The notes beneath the pieces were generated by a model that saw only the letters and a program-made list of their open reading frames with translations, had not been told where the DNA came from and did no database searches. Shown piece after piece: positions 16,232 to 23,991 of a stretch of 64,000 nucleotides of DNA (the stretch's first letter is position 1; the number at the start of each line of letters is the position of its first letter). This stretch comes from Candidatus Nitrospira neomarina (lineage in GTDB: Bacteria; Nitrospirota; Nitrospiria; Nitrospirales; UBA8639), in assembly GCF_032051675.1 (NCBI RefSeq), contig NZ_CP116968.1, positions 558,001-622,000 on the forward strand, read 5' to 3'. The translations under genes and the position numbers were made by a program.

Positions 16232-16695
16232 GATTCCATGTGATCGGGTTTTGATGGGGTGGTCGTGACACGTTTTTTCACCAACGGCATGAACCGAAAC
16301 GTCAAAAAATTCAACGCGCTTAACACCATGGCAATTTCGTAGCGATCCCAGGCCACGGCCATTCCGATGGCTCCGGTATTCCAAATACTTGCCGCGGTTG
16401 CGGTTCCGGCCACATTCCCTTTGTCTTTGAGAATGGCGCCACCGCCAATAAAACCGATTCCGGTTAAGATGCCATAGATGACACGTCCTTCGGCATCGGT
16501 GGACGTCAACACATGGATTCCGGTCAACATATAGGCGCATGACCCAAGCGCAACCAGGGGGAATGTGCGCAGCCCTGCACCGCGCGATTCTTGTTCGCGA
16601 TCCCATCCGAGAGGAACGGCTAATAGAAACGCAATGACCAGATGATAAAAATGGGACCATATTTGATACCACTCCAATTCAGACACCACATCCAT
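16228..16695 (-). CDS. MgtC/SapB-family membrane protein
   Basis: The protein is 155 aa with about four transmembrane helices. The family core GAGLRTFPLVALGSCAYML and GIGFIGGGAILKDKGNVAGT is intact, including the Gly-rich loop and the following TATAASIW stretch. MgtC-like proteins modulate Mg2+ homeostasis and F-type ATPase activity in some bacteria; many environmental homologues are uncharacterised. It is shorter than virulence-type MgtC because the C-terminal ACT-like domain is missing, which is usual for SapB-type members. It converges on zwf with a 4-bp overlap, and is followed upstream on the same strand by the mscS remnant. Confidence 0.88.
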   Translation of the reverse strand: MDVVSELEWYQIWSHFYHLVIAFLLAVPLGWDREQESRGAGLRTFPLVALGSCAYMLTGIHVLTSTDAEGRVIYGILTGIGFIGGGAILKDKGNVAGTATAASIWNTGAIGMAVAWDRYEIAMVLSALNFLTFRFMPLVKKRVTTTPSKPDHMES

Positions 16696-16762
16696 CGTGA
16701 GTCTTCCCCCTTATATGCTCTGTTGAACAGGTAGGATGGTGAAAAAGACATGAATGAGACAG

Positions 16763-17652
16763 TCACGTGTCATCAGAATCACTCCGATTCGTTTGCTGTC
16801 TGGTCATCAGGGTTTGCAACGGTTCCTTAAAGGTCAACGTGCGATAGGGGAACGGAATTTCAATTCCGGCCTGATCTAACGCCCGTTTGACGGCCGCGAC
16901 GACTTTGTCCTTTGATTTCCGGATGTCTAAGGGCAGGGAACCCGTCCACCAGGTCACTTCAAAATCAATGCTACTGCTCCCAAACCCCTGAGCAAAGATT
17001 TGAACGGCCTTATCCCGGTTAACTGATTCAAGGCCGTCGAGTGCCTCTTGTATGACCTGTCGCGCGCGGTCGACATCCTCTCCATAGGCGATACCGCAGA
17101 TAATGGTGACGCGTCGCAAGTCCCGATCCGTTCGCACTGTGACCGGATTTTTAAACAGCATGCTATTTGGCAGGACAACCCGTTGGCCGTCCGTCTGACG
17201 GATGTGGGTATCTCGAATGGTAATCTCCTCTACAAATCCCTCCAGCTCCTCGCATTCAATAACATCTCCCAATTGGAACGGTTCGCGAAGCAGGATTAAG
17301 ATGCCGGCAAGGAAAATTTCGAATATATCTTTGAAGGCAAATCCGATGGCGATAGATCCCAACCCCAATCCCGTGAGAATTTTTCCCGGAGTCAAGCTGG
17401 GGAAAATAATCATGGCTGCGATCACACTCCGACGATCCAAATGCCGATATAGACAAGTTTTCTCAGCAGTTCCGAAAGGGATTCCCGAATGCCTAACCGG
17501 GAAAAAATCCGGCTTAAAACCCTCTCCAGAATTCTGGTCATCCCCCAGGCCGCCACAAGAATCACCACGGCCGAGATGACATGAGGAAGATGCGCCAGAA
17601 CTTGGCGTCCTAAATCACGGAGACTGTTCACGATGATGGTAAGAGGTTCCAT
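16763..17652 (-). pseudogene. MscS-family mechanosensitive channel with frameshift
   Basis: The N-terminal part (start ATG 17652) gives the first two transmembrane helices up to LVYIGIWIVGV and stops at 17422. The rest, from VIAAMIIFPSLTPGKILTGL with the pore helix GLGSIAIGFAFKDI and the full cytoplasmic beta and alpha/beta domains, continues in another frame to 16763. One base is missing at about 17427-17431 (GGAGTGTGATC, expected GGAGTNGTGATC). Repaired, it would be a normal small-conductance channel of about 295 aa that releases solutes upon osmotic downshock. A single indel outside a homopolymer may be a real mutation or an assembly error. Genes on both sides are intact. Confidence 0.85.
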
Positions 17653-17689
17653 AGAATATTATGACAGACAGTACATTGAGCCGGATGTA

Positions 17690-18907
17690 TTAGGGCGTGT
17701 AAATTTCATGGGGCACTTCCGTGATATGGCCTCGCTGAATCCGGGGAATAATCAGCTCCTTGGCCATAATTTTCAGACAAGCCGCGAAAGGGATGGCAAG
17801 AATTAATCCCAACACGCCGCCAAGCGCCCCGCCGATCAGCACCACCAGCAGAATGGTCGCAGCGCTGAGGTCGGTCGACTGGCTTTGGATCCAAGGAGTT
17901 AACACCCACCCCTCAAGGAATTGAACGCCCAGATAGACGGCACTGGGCCAGACAAGGAGTTGCATCCAATAATTGTCGGTTGAGCCGGATCCCATGGACA
18001 TATCTAAATATTTCAAAAGAAGGGCGACAGGCCACATCAAGGTGGCGGCATAAGGGACCAGACTCAATAATCCTGCGCCGAGTCCCAGGAGAATCCAATA
18101 CGGCATTCCTACCCAAAACCATCCGATGGCAAACATCACACTCATCATTAACGCAATCAACAACCGGCCTCTGAAGAATTCTCCAATGGCCCGATCCATT
18201 TTTGACAGTAATTTCGCCCACCGGTCGTCCTCCTGAGATTCGACGACACTCCATACCGTATGTTGAATAGAAGGAAAACTCCAGGCAAAAAAGAAAAAAT
18301 AAAGGATGATTAAAGAGAACGAGAATAAAAATGAACCCAATGTGCCGATAATAAGATTTGTGAAATAAAAAACCTGGCCCGTTCCGGATAAAAACGTCTT
18401 AAGTGTAGACAGCGGATTTTCCTGGATATTCCCTGAGATTTCCCTAAAATTTTGTGTTATCTCTTTCACATCTAGGCCGTGCCGGTCGGCCAGAAGAGAA
18501 AGATAGGTGGGAACCTTTTCAATAAAAAGGCTCAATTGTTCCACAAGGTTTGGACCCAACCAGAGGAAGAACCCACTCACCAATGCGCAGATGATCATCG
18601 CCATGAAGGTCACGGCGAGCCACCGAGGGAGTTTCCATCTCTGCTCAACATAATCCAAGGCAGGTTCAGTGAGATAGGCCAGTCCCAGGCCTATGAAAAC
18701 CGGAACTAAAATGGCCTGCAATTGAAAGCACAACCAAACCAAAAAGATCCCTATCGCCAGGATACACAGTTCACGAACCGCAACAATTTCCCAGAGATGG
18801 ACATGGCGGGCAGATTTCATCGTGGTGGGAGAGGGAGATGGTACTGGCATACAGGAGTTTCCATTATGGATGTTCTCATTATGATGTCCCATCATCATCT
18901 CTATCAA
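17690..18907 (-). CDS. AI-2E family (UPF0118) permease
   Basis: This roughly 400-aa integral membrane protein shows the AI-2E-family layout: two N-terminal helices (ILAIGIFLVWLCFQLQAILV, LAYLTEPALDYVEQRW), a long soluble region (about 130-190), and five or more C-terminal helices with GLGAGLLSLVPYAATLMWP and GGALGGVLGLILAIPFAA motifs. Members include the proposed AI-2 exporter TqsA and Na+/H+ antiporters, so the substrate is open. The first codon is TTG; in-frame ATG codons lie at 18898 and beyond, and the His/Asn-rich N-terminus is unusual. It follows the mscS remnant's strand but is separate. Confidence 0.87.
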   Translation of the reverse strand: MIEMMMGHHNENIHNGNSCMPVPSPSPTTMKSARHVHLWEIVAVRELCILAIGIFLVWLCFQLQAILVPVFIGLGLAYLTEPALDYVEQRWKLPRWLAVTFMAMIICALVSGFFLWLGPNLVEQLSLFIEKVPTYLSLLADRHGLDVKEITQNFREISGNIQENPLSTLKTFLSGTGQVFYFTNLIIGTLGSFLFSFSLIILYFFFFAWSFPSIQHTVWSVVESQEDDRWAKLLSKMDRAIGEFFRGRLLIALMMSVMFAIGWFWVGMPYWILLGLGAGLLSLVPYAATLMWPVALLLKYLDMSMGSGSTDNYWMQLLVWPSAVYLGVQFLEGWVLTPWIQSQSTDLSAATILLVVLIGGALGGVLGLILAIPFAACLKIMAKELIIPRIQRGHITEVPHEIYTP

Positions 18908-19103
18908 AGTTCAGGATGATGCTACATGGATAAAACCTCGTTGTGGCCTTCGTAACTTGTCTATTTGAATAAACAACTTATGGAGACAAGATGAATAATC
19001 GGAGAAAATGAATGAGCAAAATTTGATGGCATGCCCTCTTTGGCAGGAAGGAAAGGGGGCCAGGAAGCATTTGTTACTGTCAAAGTGTCAGGCGGAGGAC
19101 AGG

Positions 19104-19490
19104 ATGATCGGGACATGGGCCGTCAATCTTACTGAAGCAGCCAACCACTCATTTCAGGGGCCCCAAAAGAGCCCCCCCGTGAACCCCCCGCCCGAACCTG
19201 AAAGAAAATCTCCGCCCATTGGTCCTCCCAAGCGGGACCCAAAACCGGAACCGATTCATGATCCGCCTATGCCTCCATCGCCGGGAACTGATCCCGACGA
19301 TGAGCCTCTCCCAATTGGTGACCCCCCGGATCCCTCTGATCACCCTATCCGTATGAGACTCACGGCCGGCGGCTTCCCTGTTGAATGGCCCATGAATGAT
19401 TCCCGAATCAGAGGCGGTGTGGCTTCAATACACACATGTGATTCAACAATCTGTGATCCTCTTCAAATTTGTGAAAGGAGGTCTCTATGA
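19104..19490 (+). CDS. proline-rich small protein, coupled to DUF1328 gene
   Basis: From ATG 19104 (GGAGGA five bases upstream) the frame encodes 128 aa. Its first half is dominated by Pro, Glu, Asp and Lys (NPPPEPERKSPP, DPKPEPIHDPPMPP), likely an extended polyproline coil. The last 40 residues are non-repetitive with three Cys. Its stop overlaps the start of the DUF1328 gene as ATGA (19487-19490), which supports real translation. The frame is open to ATG 19008, so the start is uncertain. A comparable Pro-rich ORF coupled by ATGA to sodB occurs at 49230. No function can be named, and it may be a leader-type ORF. Confidence 0.45.
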   Translation: MIGTWAVNLTEAANHSFQGPQKSPPVNPPPEPERKSPPIGPPKRDPKPEPIHDPPMPPSPGTDPDDEPLPIGDPPDPSDHPIRMRLTAGGFPVEWPMNDSRIRGGVASIHTCDSTICDPLQICERRSL

Positions 19491-19666
19491 CGATATTAAA
19501 ATGGGCCGCCATTTTCTTTGTCATTGCGCTCATCGCGGGCGGATTTGGTTTCTCCGGAATTGCGGAAGGAGCGGCCGGAATTGCCCAAGTATTATTTTAT
19601 ATTTTTCTCGTGCTGTGCGTGGTTATGGTTCTCATCGGAGTGTTTGTGGCCAAAAAAATTACGTGA
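19487..19666 (+). CDS. DUF1328 (YtjA-like) small membrane protein
   Basis: The 59-aa product MTILKWAAIFFVIALIAGGF followed by GFSGIAEGAAGIAQVLFYIF and a second helix is a textbook DUF1328 protein with two transmembrane segments and the conserved GFxGIAEGAAGIA centre. A strong AAAGGAGG lies 5 bp upstream. Homologues such as YtjA are small inner-membrane proteins linked to stress and stationary phase, with no known biochemistry. It was recognised from sequence in a frame overshadowed by a longer spurious ORF. It is translationally coupled to the Pro-rich ORF upstream. Confidence 0.9.
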   Translation: MTILKWAAIFFVIALIAGGFGFSGIAEGAAGIAQVLFYIFLVLCVVMVLIGVFVAKKIT

Positions 19667-19777
19667 GGTCACTGTCAATGATTAATGGTGAGCATGACCA
19701 ATCAACAGCGTTGTTTCACATGCTGTCGCAAAGAAAGGCGCGAACATGAGAAATGATAATAGGAGAAAAAGGATGTT

Positions 19778-20071
19778 ATGACAAATCAGGAAAAAGCCAA
19801 ATTGATTGCGCCGTGGGTCAATCCTGCAGAACGGGTCACGGTGGACTTTAACGATGTGACGGGTTTAAACGCCGAAGTGTTCGGATGCACCGAAAACGTG
19901 GTCTATTTGTTTTTTCAAGAAACCTTCCCACATATGAAGGAACAAATTACCATTCCGTTAAAAGCGGTGCAGGTAGAAGAAGATGACGGCCACTATACCC
20001 GTGATCCCGATGCGCCTCTTCAGTGGCGATTGCGCCTGCGGGTGGATCAAAATCGTCCGGAAGGAATATGA
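19778..20071 (+). CDS. hypothetical small cytoplasmic protein
   Basis: This 97-aa protein has no signal peptide or membrane helix. It is acidic in the middle and has alternating beta-like stretches (VTVDFNDVTGLNAEVFGCTE, VVYLFFQETFPH, IPLKAVQVEEDDG), compatible with a small beta-barrel. I do not recognise a family. AGGAGAAAAAGG lies before the ATG. It lies 111 bp after the DUF1328 gene and 213 bp before the double-BON gene, among envelope-stress-type genes, without sign of co-transcription. Confidence 0.65.
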   Translation: MTNQEKAKLIAPWVNPAERVTVDFNDVTGLNAEVFGCTENVVYLFFQETFPHMKEQITIPLKAVQVEEDDGHYTRDPDAPLQWRLRLRVDQNRPEGI

Positions 20072-20284
20072 CATTGCTTAAGCTCACGCGGAGTTGCCGT
20101 AACGAGTGTTGATCCATTGGATAGGTCGTTTAAGTAGAGCCAATGATTCGGGAGGAAGAATTAGACGATGGCCGGACATTGACCCCCCAACTTGTCCATT
20201 CACAATTTGCCGGGTTTCCGGCTATCGTTGAAGTAGGATTTGCCCATAATTCAATTTGCCATTATTAGAAGAAAGGAGAGAACG

Positions 20285-21040
20285 ATGAAATCAACAGCAG
20301 GAGAACGAATGAAGATGGGAGCTGCCGCCATGGCGTTGTGCTTGGGCATGCCTGTTATGGCTCAGGCAGGATCATCGTATGATTACCGAGACCGATCAGA
20401 TGTGGATACACGCGGATGGTCGGATTACCGTGCGTATGATGGCGACCGCGATCGTCATGACAATCGGCAGTTTTATACCGATCAATATGGTGATCTGGAT
20501 ACGATGGAAGAACAGGACAAACACCACAGGTCTCGGCCTGAGGGGTATGTGACTCAGGACGGATACCGGTCCACCGCTTCCTCACGGAATACACGGAACC
20601 CGAATGACAGGCGTGCCGACCAAACCATTCGGCGAGACATCATGTCCGAGCTGGGCGAGGGCACCGAAAGGGTTCATGTCAGCGTAGAAAATGGCGTCGC
20701 GACGCTGTCGGGCATGGTTTTGAATCGGGAAGCCATGATGGAAGCGGAGGAGGCCGCTTATGATGGCGGCGCGCGAAAAGTGCGAAACGAAATGCAAGTA
20801 TTTCGATATGATGAGCGACCGTGGGGAGAAATGAGTGATAGGAGTTTGGCCAGGGCTGTGAGAGAAGAATTGTCATGGAGTCCATTTGTGGATGAGGATC
20901 CGATTCGGGTGAATGCCCGGCGAGGAGTGGTAACGTTGCAAGGAACTGTTAAGGACAGGTCGCAAATGGCGGCTGCAGTCGAAAATGCCTATGAAGCCGG
21001 AGCCCGTCGTGTCAATAATCAACTAAGGATTGGCAACTAA
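20285..21040 (+). CDS. secreted protein with two BON domains
   Basis: From ATG 20285 (GAAAGGAGAG upstream) the protein is 251 aa. A signal peptide ends at AQA (about residue 28), followed by an Asp/Arg/Tyr/Gly-rich linker (30-105). Two BON domains follow: about 112-178 (IRRDIMSELGEGTERVHVSV, NGVATLSGMV) and about 186-250 (VREELSWSPFVDEDPIRVNA, GVVTLQGTV). BON domains bind phospholipid or peptidoglycan surfaces, as in OsmY, so a periplasmic osmotic or envelope stress role is likely. The second domain (EELxWSPFV, VENAYEAGAR) is strikingly close to that of the BON protein at 46882, indicating paralogues. Confidence 0.85.
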   Translation: MKSTAGERMKMGAAAMALCLGMPVMAQAGSSYDYRDRSDVDTRGWSDYRAYDGDRDRHDNRQFYTDQYGDLDTMEEQDKHHRSRPEGYVTQDGYRSTASSRNTRNPNDRRADQTIRRDIMSELGEGTERVHVSVENGVATLSGMVLNREAMMEAEEAAYDGGARKVRNEMQVFRYDERPWGEMSDRSLARAVREELSWSPFVDEDPIRVNARRGVVTLQGTVKDRSQMAAAVENAYEAGARRVNNQLRIGN

Positions 21041-21211
21041 CTCAGTAACCCGGGTGCTACCATTGAGTTGGGAATGGGCAGATTGACATGTTCCTTCACA
21101 GGCATCCAAATGCTTAATGATGTAGGAATACCAGTGATCCAACCGACGGAGAAATTCATGGGGAATAGTTACACATCCGTCACGCTATAGCCCAACAGAA
21201 AGGAGGAAGTT

Positions 21212-21292
21212 ATGCCGATTTTATTGTGGATTTTAGGAGTTCCGTTTAGTCTCGTGCTGATATTATGGTTGTTCGGAGTCATCGCTTTTTAA
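21212..21292 (+). CDS. 26-aa single-helix membrane peptide
   Basis: ATG at 21212 is preceded by AAAGGAGGAAGTT, a strong ribosome binding site, and encodes MPILLWILGVPFSLVLILWL plus FGVIAF, then TAA. The product is a single hydrophobic helix. Very small membrane peptides of this kind are common near stress genes, but no named family is claimed. The strong Shine-Dalgarno sequence, 90 bp before a terminator, is the main evidence that it is translated. Confidence 0.6.
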   Translation: MPILLWILGVPFSLVLILWLFGVIAF

Positions 21293-21385
21293 TAATCCAT
21301 TGTCCGGATTTAATTTCGGGATAGGTTGATGTGAATAACCAAGTATTCTGAGTACACCAATTTAATATATTGTCTGTACGATATG

Positions 21386-21435
21386 ACGGGCCCGGGTATT
21401 TCAGTTTCAGGAATGTCCGGGCCCGTTTCTATTAT
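21386..21435 (+). terminator. GC-rich terminator hairpin
   Basis: ACGGGCCCGG (21386-21395) pairs with CCGGGCCCGT (21417-21426) and is followed by TTCTATTAT. The loop is 21 bases. It probably ends the transcript carrying the 26-aa peptide. Confidence 0.6.
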
Positions 21436-21615
21436 GCCGCACCCTGGCTCCGCTTATTTTTCCATTGAACCTGAGTCGCGGGTCACCTCAGATATCATGG
21501 CGGACTTTTGCCTGACAAGCTTTATAAAAACTAAAGCCAAATGTCCATTTGTTCATGTGTCGTTATATGGTAAAGCTGAATCTGATCAAAAAGATTTCGG
21601 AGATTCTTCGGGACA

Positions 21616-22056
21616 ATGAAAAATGTGGGGATAACGCCGATGTCAGGGATTATACAACAGGCTGAATATGGAGAAGGGCGTGGCACACTGGTTTGTATTA
21701 ATGTGGCAATGGGGGTATTGGTGACAGCTCTTCTGTATGCTTCTCACATCACCCCTCCTGCCGTGGGCTTGCCGACATCTTCCATTCAAGATCATGGGCT
21801 GCAGATGAACCGTCAGGAGGAATCTATTTCCAGGGGTACTCCCGGGAGGCGCTTTATCTATTCATTGGAACCCTGGGGTGGGGTTCGGGGTGACGAGGCT
21901 GAAAGACCTCTCTTCGCCATGTGGGATGTCTCTATCCTGCCCTCGAGGTCGGGAGTCGATCTCCTGTCAACCAACGCACATATGAGACGGGGCGACATTC
22001 GTCGGTCCACTCAATTTCTCCGGTTACGAAATCTGAATTGGATCACGACATCATGA
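21616..22056 (+). CDS. hypothetical protein
   Basis: This 146-aa ORF has one hydrophobic segment (LVCINVAMGVLVTALLYASH, about 25-44) that could be a signal anchor, then a polar region without recognisable motifs. No strong ribosome binding site is visible before the ATG. It does not overlap another gene, and a receiver-domain gene follows 139 bp later. I cannot assign a family; it may be a lineage-specific envelope protein or a chance ORF. Confidence 0.35.
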   Translation: MKNVGITPMSGIIQQAEYGEGRGTLVCINVAMGVLVTALLYASHITPPAVGLPTSSIQDHGLQMNRQEESISRGTPGRRFIYSLEPWGGVRGDEAERPLFAMWDVSILPSRSGVDLLSTNAHMRRGDIRRSTQFLRLRNLNWITTS

Positions 22057-22194
22057 GGGATGACATCGTTTTCGTGTTCACCACATAAGATTTGACGTCA
22101 ACCGAAGGGAAGACAAAAGAGGGGATCGGGTTCTAGCGATGCGGGTTTCTTATCCGGATAATTCGAAGGTCAAGGGTGCGCGGTTCAACATACT

Positions 22195-22584
22195 ATGATG
22201 GGTATTCTTCTCGTTATTGACCCCGATCCTGATTCCCAAGAGTCCTGGGTGCGTCTCGGGGAATCGTGCGGAGTCGAGATAATGGTTGCAGGAAATCTTT
22301 CTGATGGAATCAGTCTCTCGACACAACAGTCTGTGGATCTCATCGTTGTCGACTTGTTTCTCCCTCAAAAAAGCGGGTTTTCGTTAATAGCGGAAATCAC
22401 GTCGAAAGAACACCATCCTCCAATCATTGCGACTTTCTCAGCCGATCAAGCGCCAAAGTTTAATGTTAAACGGTTTGCTCATTTGCTGGGAGCGTCCTAT
22501 ACCTTCGAAAAACCTCTCAACCCCACATTATTTCTTCAAGCCTGTAGGGAGTTGGTAACGCATTTCCCACCTCACGCGGGGTAA
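22195..22584 (+). CDS. single-domain response regulator (receiver only)
   Basis: This 129-aa CheY-like receiver has the acidic cluster in VIDPDPDSQ, phospho-acceptor D53 in LIVVDLFLPQKSG and the switch Lys in TFEKPL. The Thr/Ser switch position reads TFSAD. There is no output domain. It is likely a phosphate shuttle in the kinase-rich region that starts 1.4 kb downstream, but the partner is unknown. No clear Shine-Dalgarno precedes ATG 22195. It converges with the sigma-like gene 22705-23625. Confidence 0.78.
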   Translation: MMGILLVIDPDPDSQESWVRLGESCGVEIMVAGNLSDGISLSTQQSVDLIVVDLFLPQKSGFSLIAEITSKEHHPPIIATFSADQAPKFNVKRFAHLLGASYTFEKPLNPTLFLQACRELVTHFPPHAG

Positions 22585-22704
22585 GGATACACTGCCAGGC
22601 TAGGAGACGGTGACTCAACCTGTTTGGGGAGCACTGTTCTCTCATGATGAACAATCCCCACTGCGGTTTTGAGCCAAATCTTTTCCGTACTGTGAGAAGA
22701 CACG

Positions 22705-23625
22705 TTAGGCCATCTGAAGGCTCCGATTGAAAGTATGGCGTTTTTTCTCTGTATGGAAATTTTTTTGTGCCGGCCAAAATACTTCTTCCTCCCTCAACGA
22801 ATGAGGAGAAACATGAAAATTCAGCGTCACGTCGGGGTTGAGGAGGAATGAGTCGCCAACTTCCGTAATGACCTTCATACAGGACAGGCAAAGGGGTAAG
22901 TGCCACATCCGGTAATCAAATCCATATCCCTCCCTGAACATCTCCTGCCATTTCGTATCCTCAAGGCAGGGATAGTAGGGAGGATCGCTTTTTCGATAAA
23001 ATGGCAATAAGGTTTCCAGATTTTCCCTCACCTGAAGATGAAATGATTCAGGGTTGGACGCTTGATTTTCAACCAACGATTGGACCTCTTGGGTGGTTAA
23101 TCCAACTTCTTCTGCCGCCTGGAACCATCCCTTTTGCCGCCATCGTGCGAAGTTTTTATAGATGCGTTGGGTCTGCCCTTCTTCCAGACCAAGAAGGAAT
23201 CCGACCTCGACCGGCTTCATGCCGTAAAAGTGATAGAACAGACAGATCAAGGCATCCCGGCTGAGAACGGCTCGATTGAGCAGGCCATCCAGAAACCGGT
23301 ACAACACGGGATTGGAGGTTGACGAGGCTTTGGATTCCTGGGGCCTTCCAAAAAAATCTGATATGAACCCATCCAACAACAAGGAAGGCCGACAGGGGAG
23401 CTGGGAGGGACAGTATTCGATAAACCGTTCCACCAGATCAAACGACAGACGCAACAATAACTTTTCATGTGCCGAATTGTCGGCCCATTGCCCCATGTCT
23501 TGCAGAATACGTCGGATCAGGCCCGACGACCGTTCAAGAAAATAGGAAAAGTTTGCCGGAATGAACTGTTTGAATTCTTCAGAATTGTTAATGACACCGT
23601 TGGTTGATGGAGATAGCGTCTTCAA
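22705..23625 (-). CDS. sigma-70 region 4-like protein of unknown function
   Basis: The 306-aa protein starts at TTG 23625 with GGAGG eight bases upstream. Residues about 117-165 (LSRDALICLFYHFYGMKPVE, VGFLLGLEEGQTQRIYKNFA) resemble a sigma factor region 4 helix-turn-helix. A region-2-like part is not evident, though residues 30-75 are helical. The C-terminal part contains a CLSC pair and a beta-rich segment. It may be an atypical sigma factor or a sigma-mimic regulator rather than a classical ECF sigma. It is encoded divergently from the large hybrid kinase at 23992 with a 366-bp gap, which suggests it could act with that kinase. Family assignment is tentative. Confidence 0.5.
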   Translation of the reverse strand: MKTLSPSTNGVINNSEEFKQFIPANFSYFLERSSGLIRRILQDMGQWADNSAHEKLLLRLSFDLVERFIEYCPSQLPCRPSLLLDGFISDFFGRPQESKASSTSNPVLYRFLDGLLNRAVLSRDALICLFYHFYGMKPVEVGFLLGLEEGQTQRIYKNFARWRQKGWFQAAEEVGLTTQEVQSLVENQASNPESFHLQVRENLETLLPFYRKSDPPYYPCLEDTKWQEMFREGYGFDYRMWHLPLCLSCMKVITEVGDSFLLNPDVTLNFHVSPHSLREEEVFWPAQKNFHTEKKRHTFNRSLQMA

Positions 23626-23991
23626 GGTCGTCCTCCTTGTTTGGGGGAATGAAAATGAATGAAAAAATAATGGAAAATCCTCATAGGGTCATCAGGCTGT
23701 ATTGTTGTACAAATTTATCGAGATGCCCCCCATTTCTGTACTGTTAAAATCCCTTGATTCTGCCGCTACCGACCCTAGGGAAGTCATGGCTGGACGTGGA
23801 AGTTCCAAAGGAAAAATCGTAGGAAGCAGAGGACAGCCTTCTAAAAGAGAGGGAGAAAAACCCTGATTTGTCAACTGAATGGGCGGGATAGGTGTGATAG
23901 GGTTGAGGCTGAAAAACCAGAAAAATTAGGCATCCACCCGGTTTCTCCATTGGCAGCCTAGCGGGTTCATTGAGGCGAAAGGGCTTAGGTT
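23626..23991. other. divergent intergenic region
   Basis: This 366-bp spacer separates the sigma-like gene from the large kinase gene. It contains a near miss of the promoter element on minus (TCAGGGTTTTTCTCCC near 23857-23872) without the terminal CAG and without a -10 at proper spacing. No gene is supported. Confidence 0.35.

Noticed and set aside
23857-23872. AGGGTTTTTCTCCC on minus as another regulon site
   Set aside because: It lacks the terminal CAG and has no -10-like hexamer at 29-32 bp.
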